Part shown: positions 26,278-35,285 of the stretch, piece after piece
Position numbering within the stretch: the first letter of the stretch is position 1
Layout of the letters: every line of letters begins with the position of its first letter
NCBI GenBank assembly: GCA_964576925.1
Contig: CAZNWJ010000004.1
Span: 133,925 to 197,924 of the forward strand
DNA from: JADJGC01 sp964576925
Lineage (GTDB): Bacteria > Zixibacteria > MSB-5A5 > CAIYYT01
Reading direction: 5' to 3'
DNA: 64,000 nucleotides
Translations under genes and position numbers: made by a program
The notes under the pieces: model-generated
What the model saw: only the letters and a program-made list of their open reading frames with translations
Told to the model about the DNA's origin: nothing
Database searches by the model: none

Positions 26278-28974
26278 TTACCGCAAGAAACCTGCGTCTT
26301 GCTTTTCTTTGAGCCACGACGAAGTCTCCTTGACCAGAGTGGCTTCCTGGTCATAAACGCGCATCTCCACTGGTGAAGCGGCAACCAGTACCTGGCCATA
26401 GCTTTTGCGCGCCATGCGCGAATCCGAGATGATCACAGCCCCCCAGTCGGTGGCACTGCGAATCATGCGCCCTAAGCCCTGACGGTACTTAAGAACCGCC
26501 TGTGGCAGTGAAATCGACATAAAGGGATTCTCACCGCGCTTCTCGGCGAGTTCCTGCCGGGCCAGTTCCAAAGGATCATCGGGCACGGCAAAGGGTAACC
26601 TTGTAACAAACAGCAGGCGCAGTAAATCGTCGGGCAAGTCGATTCCTTCCCAAAACGATTCGGTACCGATCAGTACCGCGTTGCGTAGTTGCTTGAAACG
26701 ATTTAGCAGGGTCTGCGGCAAGGTCTCCGGGGTTTGAACCAGCACCTCACCGGCTTTGGCGGGCTCGGCCAGGAGCGGGCGGGCGATGGCATCAACCATG
26801 CGGTATGAAGTGCAGAGCACAAGTGTCGGCAGCTTGGCGGCCGAACGGAAGCGAAGAATCAGGCTCACCAGGCGGGCGGTATATTCGGGTGCGGTCGGTG
26901 GCGGCAGGTAGCGGGCGAGAACCAGCCGAAGTTGCTCCTGCAGCGGAAAGGGTGAGCGAATCTTGACACGATAGGGTTGATGCCCCAGTTCCTCGGTCAA
27001 TCCGAGCCGGCGGGCGATCCACTCGAAATTGTCCTCCGAGTCAAGCGTTGCCGAGGTCATGACCATCGCGTCAAAGCGCGAATAGAGCCGCTGCGCCATC
27101 AATTCACCGATCTTGAGCGGTGCGATTGTTACCCAGACTTCACCGGAATCGAGCAGCGTTGCCCACATTACATCATCCTCCCCGCCGGCTTTCGGGAGAC
27201 GCTCCAGAAACGCAATATTCTTGAGGATTGTCGATGTTGTGCGCCGCAGCGCCGTCAGTCCCTCAGCCTGATCTTCGGCGGTGACGGCGGAGGCTCCCTG
27301 CTGGAAACGAATCAACAATTCGCGCAGTTCGAAGAGCTGGTCACGCTCGGTGGTCCAGAGGTCAACCATGGCGGTATGAAGTTCGTCATCCTGCTTGAAT
27401 CGAATCCGATCCTGGGCGGAGTTGATTCGGCTCTTGAGCTGTCTGCGCATCTCCTCGGCGCAGAGCACAATTCGGGAGTGCAAATGATTAACCAGGCTGC
27501 CCAGTCCGAGCAGGGCCTGGTCATCCTCTTCAAGCGATTGCCTCAGAATCACGAGATTTTTCTCGTCGAGCAGGCGTTCGATAGCACGGGCGAAGGAAAT
27601 CACCGGCAGCGATTCGGCGAAGGAATTGATCGCCTCATTCTCGAGGCGATGTGCTTCGTCGAATATCGCATACGAGAATCGACCGAGGATGTCACCGCCG
27701 GAGACTAAGTCGGCGAACAGCAATGCATAGTTCGTGATCACGACGCTTGAGCGGCCGGCGTTCTTGCGGGCGCGGAACGCATAACAGTCTCCGTAGAATT
27801 GGCAGTTCTTGCCCAGACAGCTTCCTTCTTCCAGCGTAACACGCGCCAACAACTGGTCGCTGTTGGGCTGGTCAAAGATCTCGGTTTCCGTAAGATCGCC
27901 CGATTCGGTAAACTGCTCCCAGACGATCAGCGCAGCCATCAATTCTGGGGGAATCTTCCCCATCAGCTCACTCAGATCAGAGATGAACAGCTTGTACTTG
28001 AGCAGGCAGAGGTAGTTGGACAGCCCCTTTAGCAGGCTGATGCGAAATCCATCCGGCACCAGCGCGCGGATCTTCCTCAGGTCGGAACGAAAGAGCTGTT
28101 CCTGCAGCGACTTCGTACGCGTCACGATAACGGCACGCGAGCCATTCTCCTGGCTTGCGCCAATCACCGGCAGTAGGTAGCCGATCGACTTACCAGTCCC
28201 GGTGGCGGCTTCAAGAAGCAAGCTGGCGCGCTGCTCGAGAGTCTTGAGTACCGCCTGAACATATTTCGCCTGCCCCTTGCGCGGTTCGTAGCCGGCAATT
28301 TTGTCACGCAAGCGCTGGTCGTCGGCAAAGAGCAGGAGCACGTCCTTGGCGGACAACTGTGCCCCGCTGGTAAGATTCTCGAAGCGATCGAGATCGATCT
28401 GATAGTCCGGATTGATCGAAAGCTCTTCTGTCGGCGCAGACCTCGGCAACCGCTCGAGCCAGCGCTGGTAGTGGGGTGGCAGGCCACGAAAGACAGTCCT
28501 CAGTGGTCGCGCCACAGCAGTCGGCAGAGATACCGCGCGCGCCGAGACAATCTCAATCAGGCGAACAAGCGCCTGCGGAGGTGTCGTACCCTCTGGAATA
28601 CCAAAGGCCAGTTCATAATCCTTCAGATCACTGGCTGCGACAGTGGGGAAAAACAGGCGCAGGAGGAAACGCAAGTCGATCAACGGCAAGGCACGGAGAA
28701 AACCTTCGATGCGCTGCCATTCGCGATCATTAGAAACCGGCTCGGCGTTGACCATGACGAACCCTGTGGCAGCCTGCAGGTCAAGGAAGAAGCGATCGGT
28801 GCGCGCAGCAAGCGGGGGTACTTCGGGGTACTCGGGGGCGATCAGAGTGTCGACGATCTTCGCATCACCTTCGGTTAGGCTGAAGCGCTCGATTGAAAGC
28901 AAACGACTCGAGGCCTTCGCCGCCTTGATGTCACACCAAATGAGAACCTCGGAATCGTGGCTGCCCGCTTGCAT
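26278..28974 (-). CDS. DinG/XPD-family ATP-dependent DNA helicase with degenerate N-terminal exonuclease-like domain
   Basis: The protein has 898 residues. ATG 28974 sits one base after the stop codon of the preceding lipoprotein gene; the longer frame back to 29091 lies inside that gene. Walker A is EAATGTGKSIGYLLP, Walker B is DEAH (DEAHRLEN), and the C-terminal arginine-finger motif is QGLGRMIRS. Four cysteines between them (CLGKNCQFYGDC and a nearby fourth Cys candidate) fit the 4Fe-4S cluster of this superfamily 2 branch, which unwinds DNA 5' to 3'. The first 200 residues align in pattern with a DnaQ-type exonuclease (VNAEP...IDLRFLLRLFFP) but lack the catalytic acidic set. Likely role in repair or replication conflicts. 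Confidence 0.85.
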   Translation of the reverse strand: MQAGSHDSEVLIWCDIKAAKASSRLLSIERFSLTEGDAKIVDTLIAPEYPEVPPLAARTDRFFLDLQAATGFVMVNAEPVSNDREWQRIEGFLRALPLIDLRFLLRLFFPTVAASDLKDYELAFGIPEGTTPPQALVRLIEIVSARAVSLPTAVARPLRTVFRGLPPHYQRWLERLPRSAPTEELSINPDYQIDLDRFENLTSGAQLSAKDVLLLFADDQRLRDKIAGYEPRKGQAKYVQAVLKTLEQRASLLLEAATGTGKSIGYLLPVIGASQENGSRAVIVTRTKSLQEQLFRSDLRKIRALVPDGFRISLLKGLSNYLCLLKYKLFISDLSELMGKIPPELMAALIVWEQFTESGDLTETEIFDQPNSDQLLARVTLEEGSCLGKNCQFYGDCYAFRARKNAGRSSVVITNYALLFADLVSGGDILGRFSYAIFDEAHRLENEAINSFAESLPVISFARAIERLLDEKNLVILRQSLEEDDQALLGLGSLVNHLHSRIVLCAEEMRRQLKSRINSAQDRIRFKQDDELHTAMVDLWTTERDQLFELRELLIRFQQGASAVTAEDQAEGLTALRRTTSTILKNIAFLERLPKAGGEDDVMWATLLDSGEVWVTIAPLKIGELMAQRLYSRFDAMVMTSATLDSEDNFEWIARRLGLTEELGHQPYRVKIRSPFPLQEQLRLVLARYLPPPTAPEYTARLVSLILRFRSAAKLPTLVLCTSYRMVDAIARPLLAEPAKAGEVLVQTPETLPQTLLNRFKQLRNAVLIGTESFWEGIDLPDDLLRLLFVTRLPFAVPDDPLELARQELAEKRGENPFMSISLPQAVLKYRQGLGRMIRSATDWGAVIISDSRMARKSYGQVLVAASPVEMRVYDQEATLVKETSSWLKEKQDAGFLR

Positions 28975-28975
28975 C

Positions 28976-29803
28976 TTAATGAAAACGCAGTACGCCGGGG
29001 CGTGTCTGATAGATATAGTCGATGGTAACGATACGGTCAACGCGATCGACCGCTTCGATGCGAAGTAGCGCGAAACAACCGGAGGCATCACGCAAGAGAA
29101 TCACTTCATCTTCAGTTACCGGGCAAGTTGACTCGGCGACCTCCGGCTTTTCAATGACCGTCAATTTCGAGATCGGCTGTTTGGTCCTGAGCCGGTAGAG
29201 TTCGGAAGAGCGCAGGATAGTATCGATCCGTCGCGGCGATGCCAAATGCAGCGCGCCCCGAATGACGGCAAGATAGATATCATTGCTGAGATCATCGGTG
29301 GGAACGGCTGACCTTTGGTCAAACGAGAATCCGCCCTCGGGGCCGCTGAACGATTCGCGCAGTTGGAAGCGACCTTGCGGGCGCGCGATGAACACAACGG
29401 TGTTTGTCGGCGCTGATTCGAGGTCGCCCGGGTAGACCACGGTGACATGGGCTCGATACTCGCGGCCGGCCGCCAGATTCTCCAACAAATACGTCTCTAC
29501 GGCATGATCCGGATTGGTGTCTCCGGGATAGGGAAGGTCGCTGACGCGGACTGGAGCCTGACCTTCTTCGGCAAGATAGATGTGATAGCCGGAGATCACG
29601 CGATTTTCCGGTTGGTTGGTCGTCCACCGCAGGGTAGCCGTCAAGTGGCCGAGGTCGGCGCGCAAATCGGTCGGTGCGATCAGAGTCTGAGACGGAATCG
29701 CAGGCGTGGCCGGTTCAACCGGTGGCGCCGGCGCGCAGCCTGCGACGATCAGGGTGGCGCAGACTAAGCCATGAGTCAGAAGTGTGCGGATCGCGAAGCC
29801 CAT
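28976..29803 (-). CDS. Lipoprotein with fibronectin type III domain
   Basis: The protein has 275 residues from ATG 29803; the longer frame back to 29935 overlaps the citryl-CoA lyase-like gene. The signal peptide ends in lipobox IVAGC, so it is predicted to be anchored in a membrane facing the periplasm or cell surface. Residues about 40-135 form a fibronectin type III domain (LRADLGHLTATLRWTTN...VISGYHIYLAEEG). The rest is uncharacterised; a DEVILLRDASGCFALLRIEAVD stretch resembles small beta-domains. It lies 22 bases after the upstream gene and one base before the helicase gene, so all three may form one transcript. Confidence 0.75.
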   Translation of the reverse strand: MGFAIRTLLTHGLVCATLIVAGCAPAPPVEPATPAIPSQTLIAPTDLRADLGHLTATLRWTTNQPENRVISGYHIYLAEEGQAPVRVSDLPYPGDTNPDHAVETYLLENLAAGREYRAHVTVVYPGDLESAPTNTVVFIARPQGRFQLRESFSGPEGGFSFDQRSAVPTDDLSNDIYLAVIRGALHLASPRRIDTILRSSELYRLRTKQPISKLTVIEKPEVAESTCPVTEDEVILLRDASGCFALLRIEAVDRVDRIVTIDYIYQTRPGVLRFH

Positions 29804-29825
29804 GAAGTCTGGTATCCGCCCGGCC

Positions 29826-30593
29826 CTACGGGACGCGCCTCTTCGCTGGTCCGCTGTAGATGGCGTTGCTGTCGCCCAGTTTGCGCATCGGTTTCTGAGT
29901 CGTCTTCTCCTCGTAGGCATGAGCGACCAAACCAACGATGCGCGACATCATGAAAAACGCTTTCCCCAGCCGCCAATCAAAGCCCATATCGGAGGTCACT
30001 GCCGCGATCGCGCCATCGACATTGATTGGCAACGGCTTGCCGCTGGCCGCGAACGCTTTCTCGATGCCGAGCGCCAGGGCCGTGTGCCGTCCGCTGAAGC
30101 TGTACTTCTTGGCGATGGCAAACAGCTTGGCTGTCCGCGGATCGGCCGTGTGCAGGCGATGCCCGAATCCGGGCATACGCTGTTTGCGTGCCTCGAGGTC
30201 GCGCAGTAAGTCGATGGCGAGTTGATCGGGGTCGCCCTCCTTGCGCGCCCATTCCTGCATGATGCGCGCCGACTGCTCAATAGCGCCGCCGTGTACGTCG
30301 CCGATTGCCATGATCCCAGCGGCGACTGCGGTGTTGAGCGAATTTCCCGCGGACATGACAGTGCGTGCCGCCAGCACTGATGGCGGCGTTACCCCGTGAT
30401 CGACCGAGGATACAAGAATCGCCCGAAACATCTCGGACTCCGACGGCGACGGCAGTTCTCCTTTCAGCACGAGAAAGACGGCATCGCTGAAGCTGGTATG
30501 ATCCATCAATTCGGCCACGTCGTAACCGCGGACACAGATGGAATTAGCGGCAATCTCGCTGATCGCGCTCTGCCATTGCGCCTCGGCTGTCAT
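29826..30593 (-). CDS. Short citrate synthase-like protein, probable citryl-CoA lyase
   Basis: The protein has 255 residues, well below the 370-430 of citrate synthases. It covers only the catalytic-core homologue found in citryl-CoA lyases and in the C-terminal domain of ATP-citrate lyase. Active-site landmarks are present: His in GDVHGGAIEQ, His in PGFGHRLH and Asp in NVDGAIAAVTSDMG. Such enzymes cleave citryl-CoA to acetyl-CoA and oxaloacetate, for example in two-enzyme reverse TCA cycles; citrate synthesis is also possible. No citryl-CoA synthetase is in the window. Its ATG overlaps the upstream lipoprotein stop by 4 bases, showing translational coupling. Confidence 0.75.
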   Translation of the reverse strand: MTAEAQWQSAISEIAANSICVRGYDVAELMDHTSFSDAVFLVLKGELPSPSESEMFRAILVSSVDHGVTPPSVLAARTVMSAGNSLNTAVAAGIMAIGDVHGGAIEQSARIMQEWARKEGDPDQLAIDLLRDLEARKQRMPGFGHRLHTADPRTAKLFAIAKKYSFSGRHTALALGIEKAFAASGKPLPINVDGAIAAVTSDMGFDWRLGKAFFMMSRIVGLVAHAYEEKTTQKPMRKLGDSNAIYSGPAKRRVP

Positions 30594-31420
30594 TGACCGC
30601 CTCCCTGCTGCATCTGCTTTTCGCGCTCGGCTTCTTTCTCAATCGTGTGCTCTGGCAGGAACGCCACCCACTGCCGGTATAACTGATCGCTGTCAATGCC
30701 GATCACGTTCTTGAGGGTTGTGTTGAAATCGTCGGTCCCGACATAGAGCTGCATGAACTTCTCGTTTCCCCACTCCCAGAGAATGTAGGCGCAGAGGCTG
30801 GAGGCTTCGATTTCACGCATGGTGGCTTTGCGACGGGCATAAGCCTCGTTGATAATCATGGTGTCAATCGGCGCCAGCATGCCGTCGACCAGGAAATTGT
30901 TCACGGCATGGTGATAGTTGCGGCTGGTAAAATCGAACAGCACCGGGAGCCCCTCGCGGATGAAGGCATATCGCGACGCGCCCTGGGGCAATTGCTGAAG
31001 AACGAATTCTGCAATCGGGCGTCCGAATGCCGGGCCATAGCCGTAATAGAGCTTGTTTTCTACCATAAACGGTTCGTTGCGCGAAGTGTGAGCGGCCAGC
31101 GTCGGTGGATCCTTGAAGCAATACATGTCAATCGGCACCGTAGGTTGGAACATGAGCATCTGCGAGCAGAAACGGTAAATCTCTTCAGCTTTGTTGCGCA
31201 TCGCCGCAGCGATCGGGCGCAAGGAATCAGTCGGCTCGAAGTAGAAATTGACCAATTGCCCGCGCTCTGAGCCCCAGACAAAATTCGGCGGACGCATTCC
31301 CGTCGTCGGGTCGATCGGCTGCAATGTCTGCGGCTTTTCGGTCTCCGCCTCCTTCTTCGAACAGCCGGCGGCCAGCAAAACAAAACACAGAACCAATATG
31401 TAACCAAAATATCTGAGCAT
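30590..31420 (-). CDS. Lipoprotein resembling a degenerate peptidase-MA (gluzincin) domain
   Basis: The protein has 276 residues. ATG 31420 follows GGGAGG by four bases and opens a lipoprotein signal ending LLAAGC. The C-terminal half follows the pattern of peptidase-MA-like zinc proteases: a helix at the HExxH position, then FIREGLPVLFDF, then SSLCAYILWEWGNEKFMQLY. The helix reads IAEFVLQQL, keeping the Glu but not the two zinc-binding His, so catalysis is unlikely. The family match is inferred by eye. Its stop overlaps the start of the citryl-CoA lyase-like gene, and the two are probably co-expressed from a promoter in the 252-base divergent gap. Confidence 0.65.
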   Translation of the reverse strand: MLRYFGYILVLCFVLLAAGCSKKEAETEKPQTLQPIDPTTGMRPPNFVWGSERGQLVNFYFEPTDSLRPIAAAMRNKAEEIYRFCSQMLMFQPTVPIDMYCFKDPPTLAAHTSRNEPFMVENKLYYGYGPAFGRPIAEFVLQQLPQGASRYAFIREGLPVLFDFTSRNYHHAVNNFLVDGMLAPIDTMIINEAYARRKATMREIEASSLCAYILWEWGNEKFMQLYVGTDDFNTTLKNVIGIDSDQLYRQWVAFLPEHTIEKEAEREKQMQQGGGQ

Positions 31421-31672
31421 CAGTCCTCCCAAGGCGAATTCATTGTTGGCCTGATGATACGAGGTACAGCAACTAAAGTCAATCACAGTGCCACGGTGCT
31501 TTGGGGCGGAAAAGGCCGGCGCCGACAGAGAATCGCTACCGGCAAGGCCCCTGGATAGATGAGTAAAAGCTTGACGTCGAGTTTCATTTTAGACTGATTG
31601 TGTCCAGTAATCGTCTACAATGCCGATACAATATAGACGCGGAAATTCGACCCCGGCGCCCAGGAGTATATC
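31421..31672. other. Divergent intergenic region
   Basis: 252 bases between divergently transcribed lipoprotein genes, which must hold promoters for both. On the plus strand, two TACAAT hexamers (31616-31621, 31627-31632) are -10 candidates, but neither has a convincing -35 box at 16-18 bases. No RNA gene or repeat was seen. Confidence 0.4.
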
Positions 31673-32989
31673 ATGAGTATTAGAAATTGTCTGAAAAGCC
31701 TTTTACTGATCGCCTGTGCCGCTGTGCTGGCCGGTTGCGGTAGCGATGAGGGAATTCTCTCGCCGGGACCGTCGGCGACTGAGTTTGACGCCGAAGCAGC
31801 CGTGGCATGGATGGATCTGTCGATGACGGCAGTCAAGACCGAGCGCCTCAGTCCGCCTGTGGCGGCGCGGCTGTATGGCTACGCGACGGTCGCGCTTTAT
31901 GAAGCGGTAGTCAACGGAATCCCGGGAAATCGCTCATTGGTCGGCCAGCTGAACGATCTGAGCGAGATGCCGGATTTCGGCGACGAGCGCTATCATTGGC
32001 CGACTGTAGCCAACGCGGCGGTAGCTACAATTCTCCGCAGTCTCCTGGCAAACGGTTCGGCGCTGACGCTAAATTCGATCTCGGCGCTTGAAGACCAGTT
32101 GAACCAGGATTATTCGGGCCAGACCGATGCTGATACCTTTGACCGCTCTACCGACAAGGGCAAGCTTGTCGGGCTGGCGATATTCGACTGGTCGTTGCGC
32201 GACGGTTATCCGACGCTCAACAACTGTGCCTGGACGCCGCCGACCGGCGATGGCCTGTGGGCCCCGACTCCGCCCGCCTATGCCGCGGCGCTTCAGCCCT
32301 GCTGGGGGAATTTGCGGCCCTTTGTAATCGACAACGGCACGATCTGCGAGCCGGGACCGCCGCCGCAGTTTTCCGAGACGGTGGGTTCAGATTTCTATAA
32401 CGAAATGATGGAGGTCTATAACACGGTTGAGGACCTAACGCCAGAACAGCAGGCTATTGCGAATTTCTGGGCGGACAATCCAGGCGCGACGATGACACCG
32501 CCGGGTCACTCGCTATCGATCGCGAGCCAGATTATCGAACAAGAACAGGCTGATCTTGGCGCCGCAGCAGAGTGTTTCGTGCGGGTTGGAATTGCGGTAG
32601 GCGATGCGTTTATCGCCTGCTGGAATGCCAAATTCGACTATCTGCTGCTTCGCCCGGTGACGTGCATTCGCGACCTGGTCGATCCCGACTGGCTTTCTCC
32701 GGTGGCCACGCCGCCGTTTCCGGAGTACCCGTCCGGACATTCGGTGCAGTCCGGCGCGGTCGCCGAAGTACTTACCGGCATGTTCGGAGAAGACTACGCG
32801 TTTACCGACCACACCCACGACGATCTCGGATTTACGCCGCGCTCATTCGACTCCTTTTTCGAGTTTGCCGATGAAGCGGCAATATCCCGGCTCTACGGCG
32901 GGATTCACTTCCGCTCTGCCATCGAAAACGGTATCGAGCAGGGCAAGTGCATCGGCGAGAAGATCAATGCCCTGCAATTCAAGATGTAG
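31673..32989 (+). CDS. Lipoprotein of the vanadium-dependent haloperoxidase / PAP2 superfamily
   Basis: The protein has 438 residues. The ATG follows AGGAG by seven bases; the signal peptide ends with lipobox VLAGC. Residues expected to bind vanadate or phosphate are present in order: KFDYLLLRP (Lys and Arg), EYPSGH (Ser-Gly-His) and SRLYGGIH (Arg and His). This matches vanadium haloperoxidases and related acid phosphatases, all-helical enzymes that oxidise halides with peroxide or hydrolyse phosphate esters. Sequence alone cannot tell the two activities apart. The gene stands alone on the plus strand, with a terminator right after it. Confidence 0.8.
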   Translation: MSIRNCLKSLLLIACAAVLAGCGSDEGILSPGPSATEFDAEAAVAWMDLSMTAVKTERLSPPVAARLYGYATVALYEAVVNGIPGNRSLVGQLNDLSEMPDFGDERYHWPTVANAAVATILRSLLANGSALTLNSISALEDQLNQDYSGQTDADTFDRSTDKGKLVGLAIFDWSLRDGYPTLNNCAWTPPTGDGLWAPTPPAYAAALQPCWGNLRPFVIDNGTICEPGPPPQFSETVGSDFYNEMMEVYNTVEDLTPEQQAIANFWADNPGATMTPPGHSLSIASQIIEQEQADLGAAAECFVRVGIAVGDAFIACWNAKFDYLLLRPVTCIRDLVDPDWLSPVATPPFPEYPSGHSVQSGAVAEVLTGMFGEDYAFTDHTHDDLGFTPRSFDSFFEFADEAAISRLYGGIHFRSAIENGIEQGKCIGEKINALQFKM

Positions 32990-33017
32990 AGAGCCGTTGC
33001 AGACGGACCAAAGCTTG

Positions 33018-33044
33018 ACGGACGCCCACAAAGGCGTCCGTTTT
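33018..33044 (+). terminator. Terminator of the haloperoxidase-like gene
   Basis: A 9-bp perfect stem (ACGGACGCC at 33018-33026, GGCGTCCGT at 33033-33041) with a 6-base loop is followed by TTTT on the plus strand. The converging minus-strand gene ends at 33044, so the hairpin separates the two. Confidence 0.85.
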
Positions 33045-35173
33045 CATTTGTGATCGCGAAACCTGAACAAGTCGTCAACGCGACCGGAATCGGCATCGAC
33101 ACCGATTCCGTAATTGTCGAAGCCGAACCTCTCCGAATCGCGCGCCGGTCGATTCCAGGTGCGATTGTCGCCGGTTCCCGGCCGCGGTTGCGTCGACCTC
33201 GTTGAATCCAGAGAATCCAGATAGCGGTCGGCGCCGCCAACATCGATCAGGATAGCATAAGACTGCGCGTACCAGGTGAAGGGGGCCGTCGGGCGCGGTG
33301 TTCGATAGTCGTCGCGGAAAGTCGCTTCTCCAATGCCGTCACTGCCGGCATTGAGTCGATATTCGTCGTTACCCCCGAAATCGCAAAGGAGCGAGTTCGA
33401 GCGAATCTGCGCGTTGGCGATCGAGATAATCTTGCCGGCATAGCTATCATTTCCAGACCAGTCGACCAAAAGTGTTACGGCAAAATCCCAGCCAAACGAG
33501 ATACCCGCACCGGCAGTTTCATAGAGCTCGTGGCGGTCGTCACCGGACTCATCAAACATCGCGCCCAGGCAATAATGAGCGCCTGAGGCTTGAGTGAAGT
33601 AGCAACTGCGATACAGGTCGTTGCCGTCAACATCGTAGACGATGCCGATGCCGAACCAGTAGCCGACTCCGAGTGTCCAGTTGCCGGAGTAATATTCGTC
33701 GTTGCCATAGCAGTCGATCAGCGCTCCCAGTCCGCCCGCCCAACTATGGCCATCCGATCCATCGCCGCGGCGACCACCGCCGAATCCCTGCGCGTTGTTG
33801 GCGTTGATCGTTCCCTGCGAGTGGTAGTCGCCTCGATTGAACTTGGAAGCGAGCGGTTCGGCAGTATAGCGGTCATGGCCACGGTAATCCGCGAGGATGC
33901 CAATCCCGCCGCCGATTCCGCCCGCGCCCTGGCCGTCACCCGCGAGATAATACGTGTCATCGCCATCACGGTCGAACAACATCCCGACGCCGAAATAGCC
34001 GCAACCCTGACCCGAAACAGCAAGCTTGTAATCATCACGACCGGCAGCATCCAGCACCAGACCGGTACCGAAGATGCCGACACCTTGAGCGAGTCGTTCG
34101 GCCCGAGAGTGATCATCTCCCGACAGATCAACCAACATGCCGAGTCCGCAATTGCCGTAGCCGAATTGGCGTGACGCAAGTTCCTCTCCATAGGTGTCGT
34201 TGCCCTCAAGGTCGATTATCACACTGAACGGACGTGTCGGAGAAGAGCCACCGCCGCTGCGGTAAACATCATCGCCGCCAAAGTCACAGATCAAGAGGTA
34301 ATCGTCACGAGCGAAAGTACCCTTGCCTCGATCGCCAAGGCTGATCACCCCGAGCGGCGTCGGAATCTCAATCGACACCATCCTTGGACTGCCAGCGATT
34401 GCAGCAAGGCGCTTGGCCGTAAGATCGGTTGCCGCAATTACCTTGAAATGGGCATAGACGAGAGATTGCCAATCGAGCATAGCAGCGCAGTCGTCAAACT
34501 CGGGATAGTACTTCTGCCCATCGCCCTGCGTGGCGTCGATGTCGGTGATTGTACTCAGGCGATAAACCAACGCCGGAGGCACGTTGCGAAACGCGAGCTG
34601 GTGATAACGATAGGCCTCGGCTACATTGTTGATCCAGAAAGCCAGAACGTTCTGGATGTCGGGGCTGACATCTTTCTGGAGACTGTCCAGCAACGCCGGA
34701 CTGATGGCGCCGCCGGCGCTCTGGCCGAACGCGCGATATTCAAGTTCAGCGCCGCAGCCGCGAGAGAGACGCTCAAGCGCATCGGCTAAAGGCCGCTCGA
34801 ATGATACCGAGTCGATCAAATTCGGCGTGTAGTTGCGAAAACCGCCGATGCGTCGCTCCCACGCGAGCTGATAGGTCAGCTGGTAGAGCGCCGAATGGTT
34901 CGTATTGGCAAAAGTCGTATCTTGCATGTAATGGGCAAATGCAGCCTTCATTGATTGGCTGTAGTCGTAGAGCCGCAAAGGTTCGGCCAGCAGGTCATCG
35001 AAAGCGGGCAATTTGTACGGGACCTCGTAGGGATAGCGATTCCAATAGCCCTTGGGATGGTAACCCAGGTCGGCCTTGGTCTTACCAACGGAAGCAAGAG
35101 CGTCATCAAGCAGGTCGGCCTGCACTTCGCCGGTCGTCGATAACGTTAGCAGCAAGAGCAAGAGTAGTCTCAT
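33044..35173 (-). CDS. Secreted protein with about twelve G(N/D)DxY repeats, function unknown
   Basis: The protein has 709 residues. ATG 35173 lies four bases after GGGAGG and opens a signal peptide (MRLLLLLLLTLSTTGEVQA). The first 230 residues are alpha/beta sequence without a known motif. From about residue 290 to 680 there are about twelve GDDxY, GNDxY or GxDxY motifs every 20-40 residues, interleaved with glycine-rich strands (GIGILADYRG, GLGALIDCYG). The pattern suggests a beta-solenoid, perhaps calcium-binding in the manner of RTX repeats, but the consensus is not the RTX nonapeptide. No catalytic motif was found. It is transcribed divergently from the MenI-like gene. Confidence 0.7.
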   Translation of the reverse strand: MRLLLLLLLTLSTTGEVQADLLDDALASVGKTKADLGYHPKGYWNRYPYEVPYKLPAFDDLLAEPLRLYDYSQSMKAAFAHYMQDTTFANTNHSALYQLTYQLAWERRIGGFRNYTPNLIDSVSFERPLADALERLSRGCGAELEYRAFGQSAGGAISPALLDSLQKDVSPDIQNVLAFWINNVAEAYRYHQLAFRNVPPALVYRLSTITDIDATQGDGQKYYPEFDDCAAMLDWQSLVYAHFKVIAATDLTAKRLAAIAGSPRMVSIEIPTPLGVISLGDRGKGTFARDDYLLICDFGGDDVYRSGGGSSPTRPFSVIIDLEGNDTYGEELASRQFGYGNCGLGMLVDLSGDDHSRAERLAQGVGIFGTGLVLDAAGRDDYKLAVSGQGCGYFGVGMLFDRDGDDTYYLAGDGQGAGGIGGGIGILADYRGHDRYTAEPLASKFNRGDYHSQGTINANNAQGFGGGRRGDGSDGHSWAGGLGALIDCYGNDEYYSGNWTLGVGYWFGIGIVYDVDGNDLYRSCYFTQASGAHYCLGAMFDESGDDRHELYETAGAGISFGWDFAVTLLVDWSGNDSYAGKIISIANAQIRSNSLLCDFGGNDEYRLNAGSDGIGEATFRDDYRTPRPTAPFTWYAQSYAILIDVGGADRYLDSLDSTRSTQPRPGTGDNRTWNRPARDSERFGFDNYGIGVDADSGRVDDLFRFRDHK

Positions 35174-35232
35174 GGATCCTCCCGATACGTGGATATTAGA
35201 ATTCAACATCAGGCTGTGCAAGTGATTGTCGC

Positions 35233-35261
35233 TTGGCGAATGGGGGTTGGCGGCTTATAAT
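35233..35261 (+). promoter_or_regulatory. Sigma70-type promoter of the MenI-like gene
   Basis: TTGGCG (35233-35238) and a perfect TATAAT (35256-35261) are separated by 17 bases, 24 bases before the GTG start. This is the cleanest promoter seen on the plus strand. Confidence 0.7.
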
Positions 35262-35285
35262 GACCAATGAAAGGAAGCCGAGACT

